A DNA stretch of 37,773 bases from JBOGFC01 sp050742155. GTDB lineage: Bacteria; Actinomycetota; Acidimicrobiia; Spongiisociales; JALYHC01. Below are positions 22,620 to 29,251 of the stretch, in pieces. The position numbers and the translations under genes are program-made. The stretch covers positions 1-37,773 of the forward strand of contig JBOGFC010000034.1 of assembly GCA_050742155.1 (NCBI GenBank), in the 5' to 3' direction. The notes under the pieces were generated by a model. The model saw nothing but the letters and a program-made list of their open reading frames with translations, searched no databases and was not told the origin of the DNA. Each line of letters opens with the position of its first letter. Within the stretch, counting starts at the first letter, position 1.

Positions 22620-23942
22620 TCACCGGGGAAGCGCCTCCCGGCGGGCCTGCTCGATCTGTCGGGTGTTGAGGATCGGCAGGGCGATCACGTAGAGCACCAG
22701 GTAGACCCCGGCCCCCACGAAAAAGGGCGTCCTGAGCGCCGTCTCCCGACCGGCGAGCGGCTCCACCACCGCCACGATCAACCCGCCCAGCAGGCTGCCG
22801 ATCGGGATCATGCCCCAGGCGAACATCCGGTAGACGCTGTTCACCCTCCCCAGGAGCCGGTCGGGGATGATGGTCTGGCGCAGGGAGACCGTGATGACGT
22901 TCCAGAGCACCACCAGGTAGGAGCCGGCCAGGAACATCGCCCAGACCACCAGGGCGCTCGAGGTGACCCCCGTGATCCCCAGCGTCAGGCCGCTCCCCAG
23001 CAGGGTGACGAAGAGCGAGGTCCCGCTCCCCAGCGCCCGAGCCACTCGCGAGGCGGTGAAGCTGCCGACCACTCCCCCCAGTGCGCCGGCGGTGAGGAGC
23101 AGGCCGAACTGGTCGGCACTCAGGCCGAGCACCTCCTGCACGAACAGCACGTAGGTGGCCAGCGCCACCGAGAACATGGCGTTGCTCACCCCGAGGATCA
23201 GGCCCATGGCCCGCAGCAGCCGATGGTTCCACAGCCAGCGCAGCCCCTCCCCCATCTCGGCCCGCCAGGAGATCTTGCCGGCCCGGGTTTCCCACCCTGT
23301 GGCTCGAAAGCTGCCCGAGATCAGGTAGATCAGGATGGCGGACGCCCCGAAGGTCCCGGCGTCGATGAAGAACGGGAGGGCCAGGGCGAAACCCACCAGG
23401 ATGCCTCCCAGCGGAGGCCCCACGAAGGAGTTCATCACCATCTCCGCCCCCCACAGGCGGCCGTTGGCCTTCTCCAGCTGCTCGGGTGCCACCATGGCGG
23501 GCATGAGCGTCTGGGCGGCGTTGTCCCGCAGCACCTCGGCGATGCCGAAGAGCAGGGCCGAGCCGTAGAGCAGGATCAGGAAGCCCAGCTGGTACTCGGG
23601 ACGGACCTCGGTCCCCCCGGCCAGGGCCTCCGGGTCGGCCAGCTGGTGACGACCCAGCAGCACCACCACCGCCACCACCACCGTGATGAGGAAGCGGGCC
23701 ACGTCCATGGAGGCGATCAGCTTGCGCCGGTCCACCCGGTCGGTGATCACCCCCGCCGGGAGGGTGAAGACCAGCCAGGGGAGCCGGCTGGCCACTGCGA
23801 TCAGGGAGATCTGCACCGGGTCGCGGGTGACCGCCGAAGCCAGCCACGGATAGGCCACCGCGCTGAGGCCGTCCCCGAAGTTGGACACCGCGCTGGCCAC
23901 CAGGAGCTTCCAGTAGTTGGGCCCCAGGGTCGAGCGAGCCAT
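22620..23942 (-). CDS. MFS transporter (drug/macrolide efflux-like)
   Basis: The 440-residue protein has about 12 hydrophobic segments. MFS motif-A-like sequence (LPAGVITDRVDRRKL) follows helix 2. Blocks such as SAVSNFGDGLSAVAYPWLA, LMPAMVAPEQLEKANGRLWGAEMVMNSFVGPPLGGIL and RQTIIPDRLLGRVNSVYRMF are characteristic of the MFS group that includes macrolide-efflux and enterobactin-exporter-like proteins. The substrate is unknown. ATG 23942 lies 10 nt after a palindromic repeat and has only a weak GGGGAA ribosome binding site. The upstream HAD gene is on the same strand and ends inside that repeat, so the two may be cotranscribed through the hairpin. Confidence 0.88.
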   Translation of the reverse strand: MARSTLGPNYWKLLVASAVSNFGDGLSAVAYPWLASAVTRDPVQISLIAVASRLPWLVFTLPAGVITDRVDRRKLIASMDVARFLITVVVAVVVLLGRHQLADPEALAGGTEVRPEYQLGFLILLYGSALLFGIAEVLRDNAAQTLMPAMVAPEQLEKANGRLWGAEMVMNSFVGPPLGGILVGFALALPFFIDAGTFGASAILIYLISGSFRATGWETRAGKISWRAEMGEGLRWLWNHRLLRAMGLILGVSNAMFSVALATYVLFVQEVLGLSADQFGLLLTAGALGGVVGSFTASRVARALGSGTSLFVTLLGSGLTLGITGVTSSALVVWAMFLAGSYLVVLWNVITVSLRQTIIPDRLLGRVNSVYRMFAWGMIPIGSLLGGLIVAVVEPLAGRETALRTPFFVGAGVYLVLYVIALPILNTRQIEQARREALPR

Positions 23943-23952
23943 GGTTCCCCGA

Positions 23953-24000
23953 TTCTTGCGTGAGAAATGACCCGCCGGCGGTATGAAACTCACGCAAGAA
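23953..24000 (+). repeat. Palindromic repeat R1, copy 2
   Basis: Arms TTCTTGCGTGAG (23953-23964) and CTCACGCAAGAA (23989-24000) enclose a 24-nt centre nearly the same as that of copy 1, including CCGCCGGCGG. The HAD gene stop codon (23990-23992) is inside the right arm, and the MFS start is 10 nt beyond the left arm. Confidence 0.85.
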
Positions 24001-24829
24001 CGGGGGGACGGCTTACGGGGCGCCGCCGGGCCCGCCACAGCGCCAGAGCGACCAGCCCGGCCGCCAGCACCGCTACCGCCACCCCCGAGATGATCGGCAC
24101 CGGCTTGGGAAGCTCGGCCAACCGGGCCCGTAGGGTAATTGGCCGCTCGAAGCGGACCGTCTCCCACCCCCGTTCGGCCGCCAATCGACGCAGCGCCTTG
24201 TCGGGGTTGACCGCCACCGGATGGCCGACGGCCTCGAGGAGCGGCAGGTCGGTGATGCCGTCCGAGTAGGCGTAGGAGCTCTCCAGGGAGATGCCCTCCA
24301 CCTCGGCCAGCCAGCGGACCGCCTCGGCCTTCCAGGGCCCATAGGCGTAGAACTCCAGCTCGCCGGTGTAGCGGCCCTCCTCGTCCAGCTTGGCGCGGGT
24401 GGCGATCACGTCCTCCACCCCCAGGTAGCGGGCCAGGGGCCGGACCACCTCTTCGGGCCCGGCGGAGATGATGTAGACCCGCCGGCCGGCTCGCTGGTGT
24501 TGGTCGATGAGCGCCAGCGCCTCGGCGTAGACCAGGGGAGCCACCACCTGGTCCACGGTCTCCTGGACGAGCTGCTCGATCTTGGCCTTCTCCCACCCCT
24601 TGGTGAGGGCCAGCGTGGCGGCCCGGATCCGCTCCATGCGCCTCTCGTCGGCCCCCATCACCATGTAGATCAGCTGAGCGATGAACGAGCGCATCAGCGA
24701 GCGGCGGGTGAGCATGCCGGCCCGGTAGAAGGGTCGCCCGAAGGCCAGAGCGGACGAGCGGGCGATGACCGTCTTGTCGAGGTCGAAGAATGCCGCGCCG
24801 GAGGCCGATGGGGGAGAGGGGGCTTTCAT
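23990..24829 (-). CDS. HAD-IB family phosphatase with C-terminal membrane anchor
   Basis: This 279-residue protein is a subfamily IB haloacid dehalogenase-like hydrolase of the SerB type. Asp16 and Asp18 are in FFDLDKTVIARSS (nucleophile and acid/base), motif II is in ISAGPEEVVRPLARYLG, and motif IV is YSDGITDLPLLEAVG, followed by VNPDKALRRLA. The insert between motifs I and II is helical, as in this subfamily. The C-terminus carries a membrane helix (IISGVAVAVLAAGLVALAL) and a basic tail. The substrate is unknown; phosphoserine-like or phospholipid-head phosphates are possible. The last residues and stop come from repeat R1. A consensus-like promoter ends 6 nt before ATG 24829, so the mRNA is probably leaderless. 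Confidence 0.9.
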   Translation of the reverse strand: MKAPSPPSASGAAFFDLDKTVIARSSALAFGRPFYRAGMLTRRSLMRSFIAQLIYMVMGADERRMERIRAATLALTKGWEKAKIEQLVQETVDQVVAPLVYAEALALIDQHQRAGRRVYIISAGPEEVVRPLARYLGVEDVIATRAKLDEEGRYTGELEFYAYGPWKAEAVRWLAEVEGISLESSYAYSDGITDLPLLEAVGHPVAVNPDKALRRLAAERGWETVRFERPITLRARLAELPKPVPIISGVAVAVLAAGLVALALWRARRRPVSRPPVLA

Positions 24830-24835
24830 GCCGAA

Positions 24836-24862
24836 AGTGTACGTCCGGTCGCTGCTTGTCAA
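24836..24862 (-). promoter_or_regulatory. Sigma-A-type promoter of the HAD gene (leaderless)
   Basis: On the minus strand TTGACA (24857-24862) is followed by 15 nt, TACACT (24836-24841), 6 nt and the ATG at 24829. The -35 is a perfect consensus; the spacing is slightly short. Transcription would start on or near the A of the ATG. Confidence 0.55.
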
Positions 24863-24928
24863 GGCGAGGGGGTAGACGAGCGCCCCCCGGCGTCGTACGT
24901 TGCTCCCCGGACGACCCGAGGTCTCCCA

Positions 24929-25480
24929 ATGCCGGCTCTCGCCATCTGGACGCCGGAGGACGGGGTGCTCGGCGCGCTCGCCCCGTTGGGGCTGGCGGCG
25001 TCGGCCGGGACCGCACTCGTGGTCGACCTCGACCCCCTGGGGCCCCGCTACCCGGGGCCCTCGTCGCTGGCCCAGCTGGTCCGGGAGGGCCCCCGCCGGA
25101 GCGACCTGGCCCCCAGCCACCGGGGCGTGGCCGTGCTTCGCAACGGCGGGGTGGACGGGGAGGAGGCGGCCGAGGTGGTGCGGGCGCTCGTCGAGGGTTG
25201 GCCGCACGTGGTGCTGCGGCTCCCCTGCCGGCCGGTCCCGGAGGCGCCGCCGGCGCCGTTGGTGGAGCTCAGGCCGCTCCTGCCGGGCGCCCTCTACCCG
25301 GAGGGCTCGGGGGCGGCCGTCTACCAGCGGACCGGATTCCGGGTGGCGCCTCCCGGGCCCGGCCCGCTGCTGCCGGTGCCTCGCCCGGCGGAGGTGGCCG
25401 GGCTGCTGGCGGGGGTGCTGAGGCCGGGCGCCCGCTGGGTGCGGGCGTGGCGGGTGGTGTGGAGCTGGCCGTGGCGCTGA
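24929..25480 (+). CDS. Short CpaE/TadZ-like protein without P-loop (Tad cluster)
   Basis: This 183-residue protein opens the Tad gene cluster, in the place usually taken by a CpaE-like (MinD/ParA-fold) protein. ASAGTALVVDLDPLGPRYPG resembles the strand and loop after Walker A of such proteins (VVDLDPLG), and HRGVAVLRNGG and WPHVVLRLPC fit later strands. There is no Walker A motif and the protein is about half the usual length, so it cannot be an ordinary ATPase. It may be a degenerate localisation factor. Assignment rests partly on position. ATG 24929 begins the sequence; its end overlaps the next gene by 10 nt. Confidence 0.5.
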   Translation: MPALAIWTPEDGVLGALAPLGLAASAGTALVVDLDPLGPRYPGPSSLAQLVREGPRRSDLAPSHRGVAVLRNGGVDGEEAAEVVRALVEGWPHVVLRLPCRPVPEAPPAPLVELRPLLPGALYPEGSGAAVYQRTGFRVAPPGPGPLLPVPRPAEVAGLLAGVLRPGARWVRAWRVVWSWPWR

Positions 25481-26532
25481 TCGAGCGCCTCGCCCATCGT
25501 CTGGTGGAGTCGGAGGTGCCTCTGGAGCGCCGAGCCCTGGCCCGGGCGGTCCCCACCCTTCTGCGGGAGGAGGCTCCCCTGGCCGGCCGGGAGACCGTCC
25601 AGGACGTGATCGACCTGCTGGTAGGCCTGGGCCCATTGGAGGCCCTCCTGCGCGACCCGGCCATCTCCGACATCCTGGTCAACTCGCCTGAGGAGATCTG
25701 GGTGGAGCGCCGGGGAGGATTGGAGCGCTCTCCCATCCGCTTCCCGGACGCCGAGGCGCTGGTGGCGGCCGTCGAGCGGGTGATCGCACCTCTCGGCCTG
25801 CGGCTGGACGTGGCTTCCCCGGCCGTGGACGCCCGGCTGCCCGACGGCTCCCGGCTCTGCGCGGTCATCCCTCCCATCTCGGTGGACGGCCCCATCCTGG
25901 CGGTGCGCCGCTTCACGCAGGCGGTCCCCGACCTCCAGGCGCTGGAAGAGGCGGGCGGAGTCCGGCCCGAGGGCGCCGCCCTGCTGCGGCGGGCGGTCCG
26001 GGAGCGCCGCAACCTGCTGGTGAGCGGGGGCACCGGCTCCGGGAAGACCACCCTTCTCAACATCCTCTCGGTGGAGATCCCGCCTCGGGAGCGGGTGGTG
26101 ACGGTGGAGGAGGCGGCCGAGCTGCGGCTGTCGGGCCACGTGGTGCGGCTGGAGGCCCGCCCTGCCAACGCCGAGGGGGCCGGCGAGGTGACCGTGCAAC
26201 AGCTGGTCCGGCATGCCCTGCGCCTGCGTCCCGACCGCATCGTGGTGGGGGAGGTGCGCGGGCCGGAGGCGCTCGACATGGTCACGGCCATGAACAGTGG
26301 CCACGCCGGGTCGATGTGCACCGTGCACGCCAACAGCCCCGATGAGGCGCTGTGGCGGCTGGAGACGCTGGCCCTGGCCGGGGAGCGGCGGGTGGGCGTC
26401 GAGGCGGTGCGCCGGCAGCTGCGGGCCGGCCTGGACCTGGTGGTGCAGATGGAGCGCGGGCGGGATGGCCGGCGGGTGGCCTCGGTGGCGGAAGTGAGGG
26501 CGCAGGGGTGCGATCAGGTGTACGCGTGCTGA
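25471..26532 (+). CDS. tadA: Tad/type II secretion ATPase (CpaF family)
   Basis: This 353-residue protein is a secretion-type hexameric ATPase. An N-terminal domain (DVIDLLVGLGPLEALLRDPAISDILVN, VERRGGLERS) is followed by Walker A GGTGSGKTTLLN, the acidic VTVEEAAELRL box, the His-containing RHALRLRPDRIVVGEVRG (Walker B) and HAGSMCTVHAN. It should power assembly of a Flp-like fibre at the inner face of the membrane. GTG 25471 is preferred because GGAG at 25461-25464 lies 6 nt upstream; GTG 25459 would add four residues. It overlaps both neighbours, which places it in one operon. It is shorter than CpaF of alphaproteobacteria, as in actinobacterial clusters. Confidence 0.92.
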   Translation: MALIERLAHRLVESEVPLERRALARAVPTLLREEAPLAGRETVQDVIDLLVGLGPLEALLRDPAISDILVNSPEEIWVERRGGLERSPIRFPDAEALVAAVERVIAPLGLRLDVASPAVDARLPDGSRLCAVIPPISVDGPILAVRRFTQAVPDLQALEEAGGVRPEGAALLRRAVRERRNLLVSGGTGSGKTTLLNILSVEIPPRERVVTVEEAAELRLSGHVVRLEARPANAEGAGEVTVQQLVRHALRLRPDRIVVGEVRGPEALDMVTAMNSGHAGSMCTVHANSPDEALWRLETLALAGERRVGVEAVRRQLRAGLDLVVQMERGRDGRRVASVAEVRAQGCDQVYAC

Positions 26533-27206
26533 CCACGCTGGCCCTCGGGCTGGCGCTCCTGGCGGGGGCCCATCCGTTGGTCGTAGGGGTGGTGGCCCTG
26601 GCCCTGGTAAGGCCCGGCTGGTTCCTGACCGCCGCGATGGGGTGGGGCCTCGTTTGGCATTGGCAGGCCAGGCGGAGGACCCGGTCTCCGGTGGGGGCCG
26701 AGGCGGCCTTCTTGCAGGGGATGGCCGCCGAGCTCGGCGCCGGGGCATCCTTGCGAGCCGCCCTGGAGTCGGCCGCCACCCGAGCTCCAGAGCTGCCTCT
26801 GGCCAAGGCGGTTCGGCTGGCCCGGGCGGGCAGGCCGGCGGCCGAGGTGGCCGGGGGGCTGGCTGAAGCGCTGCCCGAGAACGGGCCGATGGCCGGGCTG
26901 GCCTTCCGCACCGCCGCCTCCACCGGGGCCAAGGCGGGGGCGGTGCTGGCCGGCCTGGCGCTGCGGGCGGCGGAGGAGGATGAGCTGGCCCGCGAGCGGC
27001 GGGCCTTGACCGCCCAGGCCCGCCTCTCGGCCTGGCTGGTGGGAGGGGCGGCGCTGGCCGTCCCGATCGTGCTGGTGGCCACCGAACGGGCGGAGCTGCT
27101 GGTGGAGTCCGGTCGGGCCGGGCTGGTCCTGCTGGCCGCCGGGCTCGGGTTGGAGCTGCTCGGCGTCCTCATGGTGTGGTGGATGCTCGGGCGGGCGGAG
27201 CGATGA
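26526..27206 (+). CDS. tadB: TadB-like membrane protein (type II secretion F family)
   Basis: This 226-residue protein has two N-terminal hydrophobic segments, a central cytoplasmic helical domain (FLQGMAAELGAGASLRAALESAA, then EVAGGLAEALPENGPMAGL) and two C-terminal membrane helices (LVGGAALAVPIVLVA and LVLLAAGLGLELLGVLMVWW). This is the layout of the T2SSF domain that forms the membrane platform with TadC. GTG 26526 overlaps the tadA stop by 7 nt and has AGGT 6 nt upstream. The ATGA overlap with tadC indicates coupling. Confidence 0.85.
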   Translation: MLTTLALGLALLAGAHPLVVGVVALALVRPGWFLTAAMGWGLVWHWQARRRTRSPVGAEAAFLQGMAAELGAGASLRAALESAATRAPELPLAKAVRLARAGRPAAEVAGGLAEALPENGPMAGLAFRTAASTGAKAGAVLAGLALRAAEEDELARERRALTAQARLSAWLVGGAALAVPIVLVATERAELLVESGRAGLVLLAAGLGLELLGVLMVWWMLGRAER

Positions 27207-27847
27207 GTCTCCTCTGGGCGGCCGTAGCCGCCTGGGGAGTCGCCGAGCTGGTCCGCCGGCGTGCCCCGAGGAGGCGAGCGCTCCGGTGGGGCATGGCGGC
27301 GGCGGTTGGGTCGGTGGTGCTGCATCCGCTGGTGGGAATTGCCACCACGGTGGCGCTCGTGGCCCTGACGCTCCGGTCACGGATCGCCGCTGATCGGCTC
27401 GCCCGGCAGCGGGCCGAGGCGGACCTCCCGCTTCTCGGCGAGCTGGTGCTGATGGGGCTCACGGCCGGAATGTCGCTGGCCGGGGCGCTGGAGCTGGCCG
27501 CTCGCCACCTGGGCCCGGAGCTGGCCCTCGAGGTACGAGGCGTGCTGCGCCGGGCCCGGCGCAGCGGGCTGGGCGTCGCCCTCGGTGAGGTGGACGGAGC
27601 CGCCCGCCGCCTCTACCTCCTCCTGGCCCGGGCCCAGCTCACCGGGGCGCCTTCGGGTCAGGCGGTGGCCGCCTTCGTCCACGAGCAGCGCGATGCCGAA
27701 AGGGCCCGGCGCTTGGAAGCGGCCCGGCGCCTGCCGGTCCGGTTGATGGTGCCCCTGGCACTGTGCATCCTGCCGGGCTTCGTGCTGCTCACGGTGGCCC
27801 CGTCGGTGCTGGGATCGCTCCGGCGCCTCGCCGAGCCCCTCGGCTAG
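27203..27847 (+). CDS. tadC: TadC-like membrane protein (type II secretion F family)
   Basis: This 214-residue protein repeats the TadB plan. N-terminal membrane segments are followed by a cytoplasmic T2SSF helical bundle (LLGELVLMGLTAGMSLAGALELAA, LYLLLARAQLTGAPSGQAVAAFVHEQRDAERAR) and a C-terminal helix with the typical LPVRLMVPLALCILPGFVLLTVAPSVLG. ATG 27203 overlaps the tadB stop (ATGA). It should form the inner-membrane platform with TadB. A 57-nt gap with a good ribosome binding site separates it from the pilin gene. Confidence 0.87.
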   Translation: MSLLWAAVAAWGVAELVRRRAPRRRALRWGMAAAVGSVVLHPLVGIATTVALVALTLRSRIAADRLARQRAEADLPLLGELVLMGLTAGMSLAGALELAARHLGPELALEVRGVLRRARRSGLGVALGEVDGAARRLYLLLARAQLTGAPSGQAVAAFVHEQRDAERARRLEAARRLPVRLMVPLALCILPGFVLLTVAPSVLGSLRRLAEPLG

Positions 27848-27904
27848 TTCCCGCTTCCCCCCGTCGTCGGCCGGCCGCCGACCCAGAGGAAAGGAGAGCC
27901 TGCC

Positions 27905-28084
27905 ATGACCCTCCGAGACGAGGCGGGACAGGCCACGGCCGAGTACGCCCTGGTGATGGTGGCGGCAGTCGCCATCGCTTTGGCCCTGATCGTGTGGGCC
28001 AGCACCAGCGACCTGCTTCCCCAGTACTTCAACGCCGTGCTTCGCAAGGTGATCGGCGTGGTCCAGGGAGCCGAGATCGGGTGA
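27905..28084 (+). CDS. Flp-like pilin (DUF4244-type)
   Basis: This 59-residue protein is the probable major structural subunit. It reads MTLRDEAG|QATAEYALVMV; cleavage after Gly8 by a prepilin peptidase would leave Glu at +5 and Tyr at +6, the Flp hallmark. A 20-residue hydrophobic helix (ALVMVAAVAIALALIVWAS) and a short polar tail follow. Short actinobacterial pilins of this kind are annotated as DUF4244. AGGAAAGGAG lies shortly before ATG 27905, the strongest ribosome binding site in the cluster, as expected for an abundant subunit. Its stop overlaps the next start. No prepilin peptidase is in the window. Confidence 0.85.
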   Translation: MTLRDEAGQATAEYALVMVAAVAIALALIVWASTSDLLPQYFNAVLRKVIGVVQGAEIG

Positions 28085-28443
28085 GACAGCGAGGTTCGGC
28101 GGCCGTGGAGTTCGCCCTGGTGCTCCCGGTGCTGCTGCTGGTCCTCTACGCGGTGGTGGAGGTGGCCGTGGTGGCCCGGGCGCAGCTCGAGCTGGTGCAG
28201 GCGGCGCGCGAGGGTGCCCGGGAGGCGGCCACCGTCGCCGATCCCGCCCGGGCGGTAGCCGCCGTGAAGGCCACCCTGGGTCCCCGGCTGGGGGACCGCG
28301 TCCGGGTGAGCGTCCGCCGCCCCGCCGAAGTGGGGAGTCGGGCCGAGGTGTCGGTCCTCCTCCCTCACCGGGTGGCTGCCCCACTGCTCGGGGGCTTCGA
28401 GCTCCGGCTGCAGGCACGGGCGGCCATGCGGGTGGAGCGGTGA
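28081..28443 (+). CDS. tadE: TadE-like minor pilin
   Basis: This 120-residue protein starts VRQRGSAAVEFALVLPVLLLVLYAVVEVAVVARAQ, the TadE signature. A short basic N-terminus is followed by Gly and the processed hydrophobic helix with Glu at position 5 of the mature form. The QAAREGAREAATVADP region then leads to a small extracytoplasmic domain. GTG 28081 overlaps the pilin stop (GTGA) and the stop overlaps the next gene's GTG. It should be a minor pseudopilin at the base or tip of the fibre. Confidence 0.85.
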   Translation: MRQRGSAAVEFALVLPVLLLVLYAVVEVAVVARAQLELVQAAREGAREAATVADPARAVAAVKATLGPRLGDRVRVSVRRPAEVGSRAEVSVLLPHRVAAPLLGGFELRLQARAAMRVER

Positions 28444-29234
28444 GCTCGGAGGGAGGCTCGGCCTCGGTGGTGATGCTGGCCCTCGCCATGGTGATGGTCC
28501 TGCTCGGAGCGGCGCTCGGGGCGGTGGGCCAGTACCTGGCCGCCCGCCTCCAGGCGGCCACCGCCGCCGATGCGGCCGCGCTGGCGGCCGCACCGGTGAG
28601 CTTCGCGCCCTTCGGCGCCGAAGGGGGTCCGGCAGAAGAGGCCGCTCTGTTTGCCGCCGCCAACCATGCCCGGCTCCTGTCCTGCCGTTGCCCGCTCGAC
28701 CGCACTTGGGCGGCTCGCACCGTCGAAGTGGAGGTGGAGGCTCCGGTCGACCTGCTCCTCTTCGGGCCGGCCAAGGTGCGAGCCCGTAGCCGGGCCGAGT
28801 TCGTCCCGACCCGGTTGCTGGCAGCTGGGGTGGAGGACCTGCTCTCGGATCCCCGCCTGGTGCTCAGTGGACCGGCCCGGGCCGATCTGGGCGCCGGCCG
28901 GGTCGACCCACGCCTGACCCTCTTGCTGGCCGCTCTCCTGGAGCGCCACTCGTTGGTGGTGGGGGTGATCGCCACCGGCCACGCCAAGTTCGTGCGAGGC
29001 ACCGAGCGGGTCTCCAACCACTATCACGGCCGGGCGATGGACATCACCGCCGTAGATGGAGAGCCGGTCCGGGGGTCGAGCGGGGCGGCCCGGCGGCTGG
29101 TCGACTGGCTGGCCGGGATGGAGGGCCCTCTTCGCCCTGACGAGGTGGGCTCTCCGTTCCCGGGCCTGGGAGGAACGGGATTCTTCTCCGATGGCGATCA
29201 TCTCCGGCACATCCACGTCGGCTTCGATACGTGA
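28440..29234 (+). CDS. TadE/G-like protein fused to an M15-type peptidase-like domain
   Basis: This 264-residue protein begins with the TadE-like membrane segment of the 'helicase/secretion neighborhood' type (GGSASVVMLALAMVMVLLGAALGAVGQYLAARLQAATAADAAALAA). A CxC-containing middle (LSCRCPLDRTW) and an Ig-like strand region reach residue about 150. From about 165 a second domain follows: SNHYHGRAMDI (His194, Asp201) and HLRHIHVGFD (His257, His259). These are the zinc-ligand pattern of the D-Ala-D-Ala carboxypeptidase/M15-like fold, with PDEVGSPFPGLGGTGFF between. The usual TadG-like protein lacks this domain. The fusion would place a cell-wall-active or wall-binding module at the pilus base. 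GTG 28440 overlaps the preceding stop. Confidence 0.8.
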   Translation: MSSEGGSASVVMLALAMVMVLLGAALGAVGQYLAARLQAATAADAAALAAAPVSFAPFGAEGGPAEEAALFAAANHARLLSCRCPLDRTWAARTVEVEVEAPVDLLLFGPAKVRARSRAEFVPTRLLAAGVEDLLSDPRLVLSGPARADLGAGRVDPRLTLLLAALLERHSLVVGVIATGHAKFVRGTERVSNHYHGRAMDITAVDGEPVRGSSGAARRLVDWLAGMEGPLRPDEVGSPFPGLGGTGFFSDGDHLRHIHVGFDT

Positions 29235-29251
29235 GCCGGCACGGGCAGCCC

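Noticed and set aside
24790..25470. Upstream extension of the Tad ATPase
   Set aside because: The extra sequence is Gly/Ala/Arg-rich shadow of the CpaE-like gene in another frame; the ATPase homology begins near 25471.
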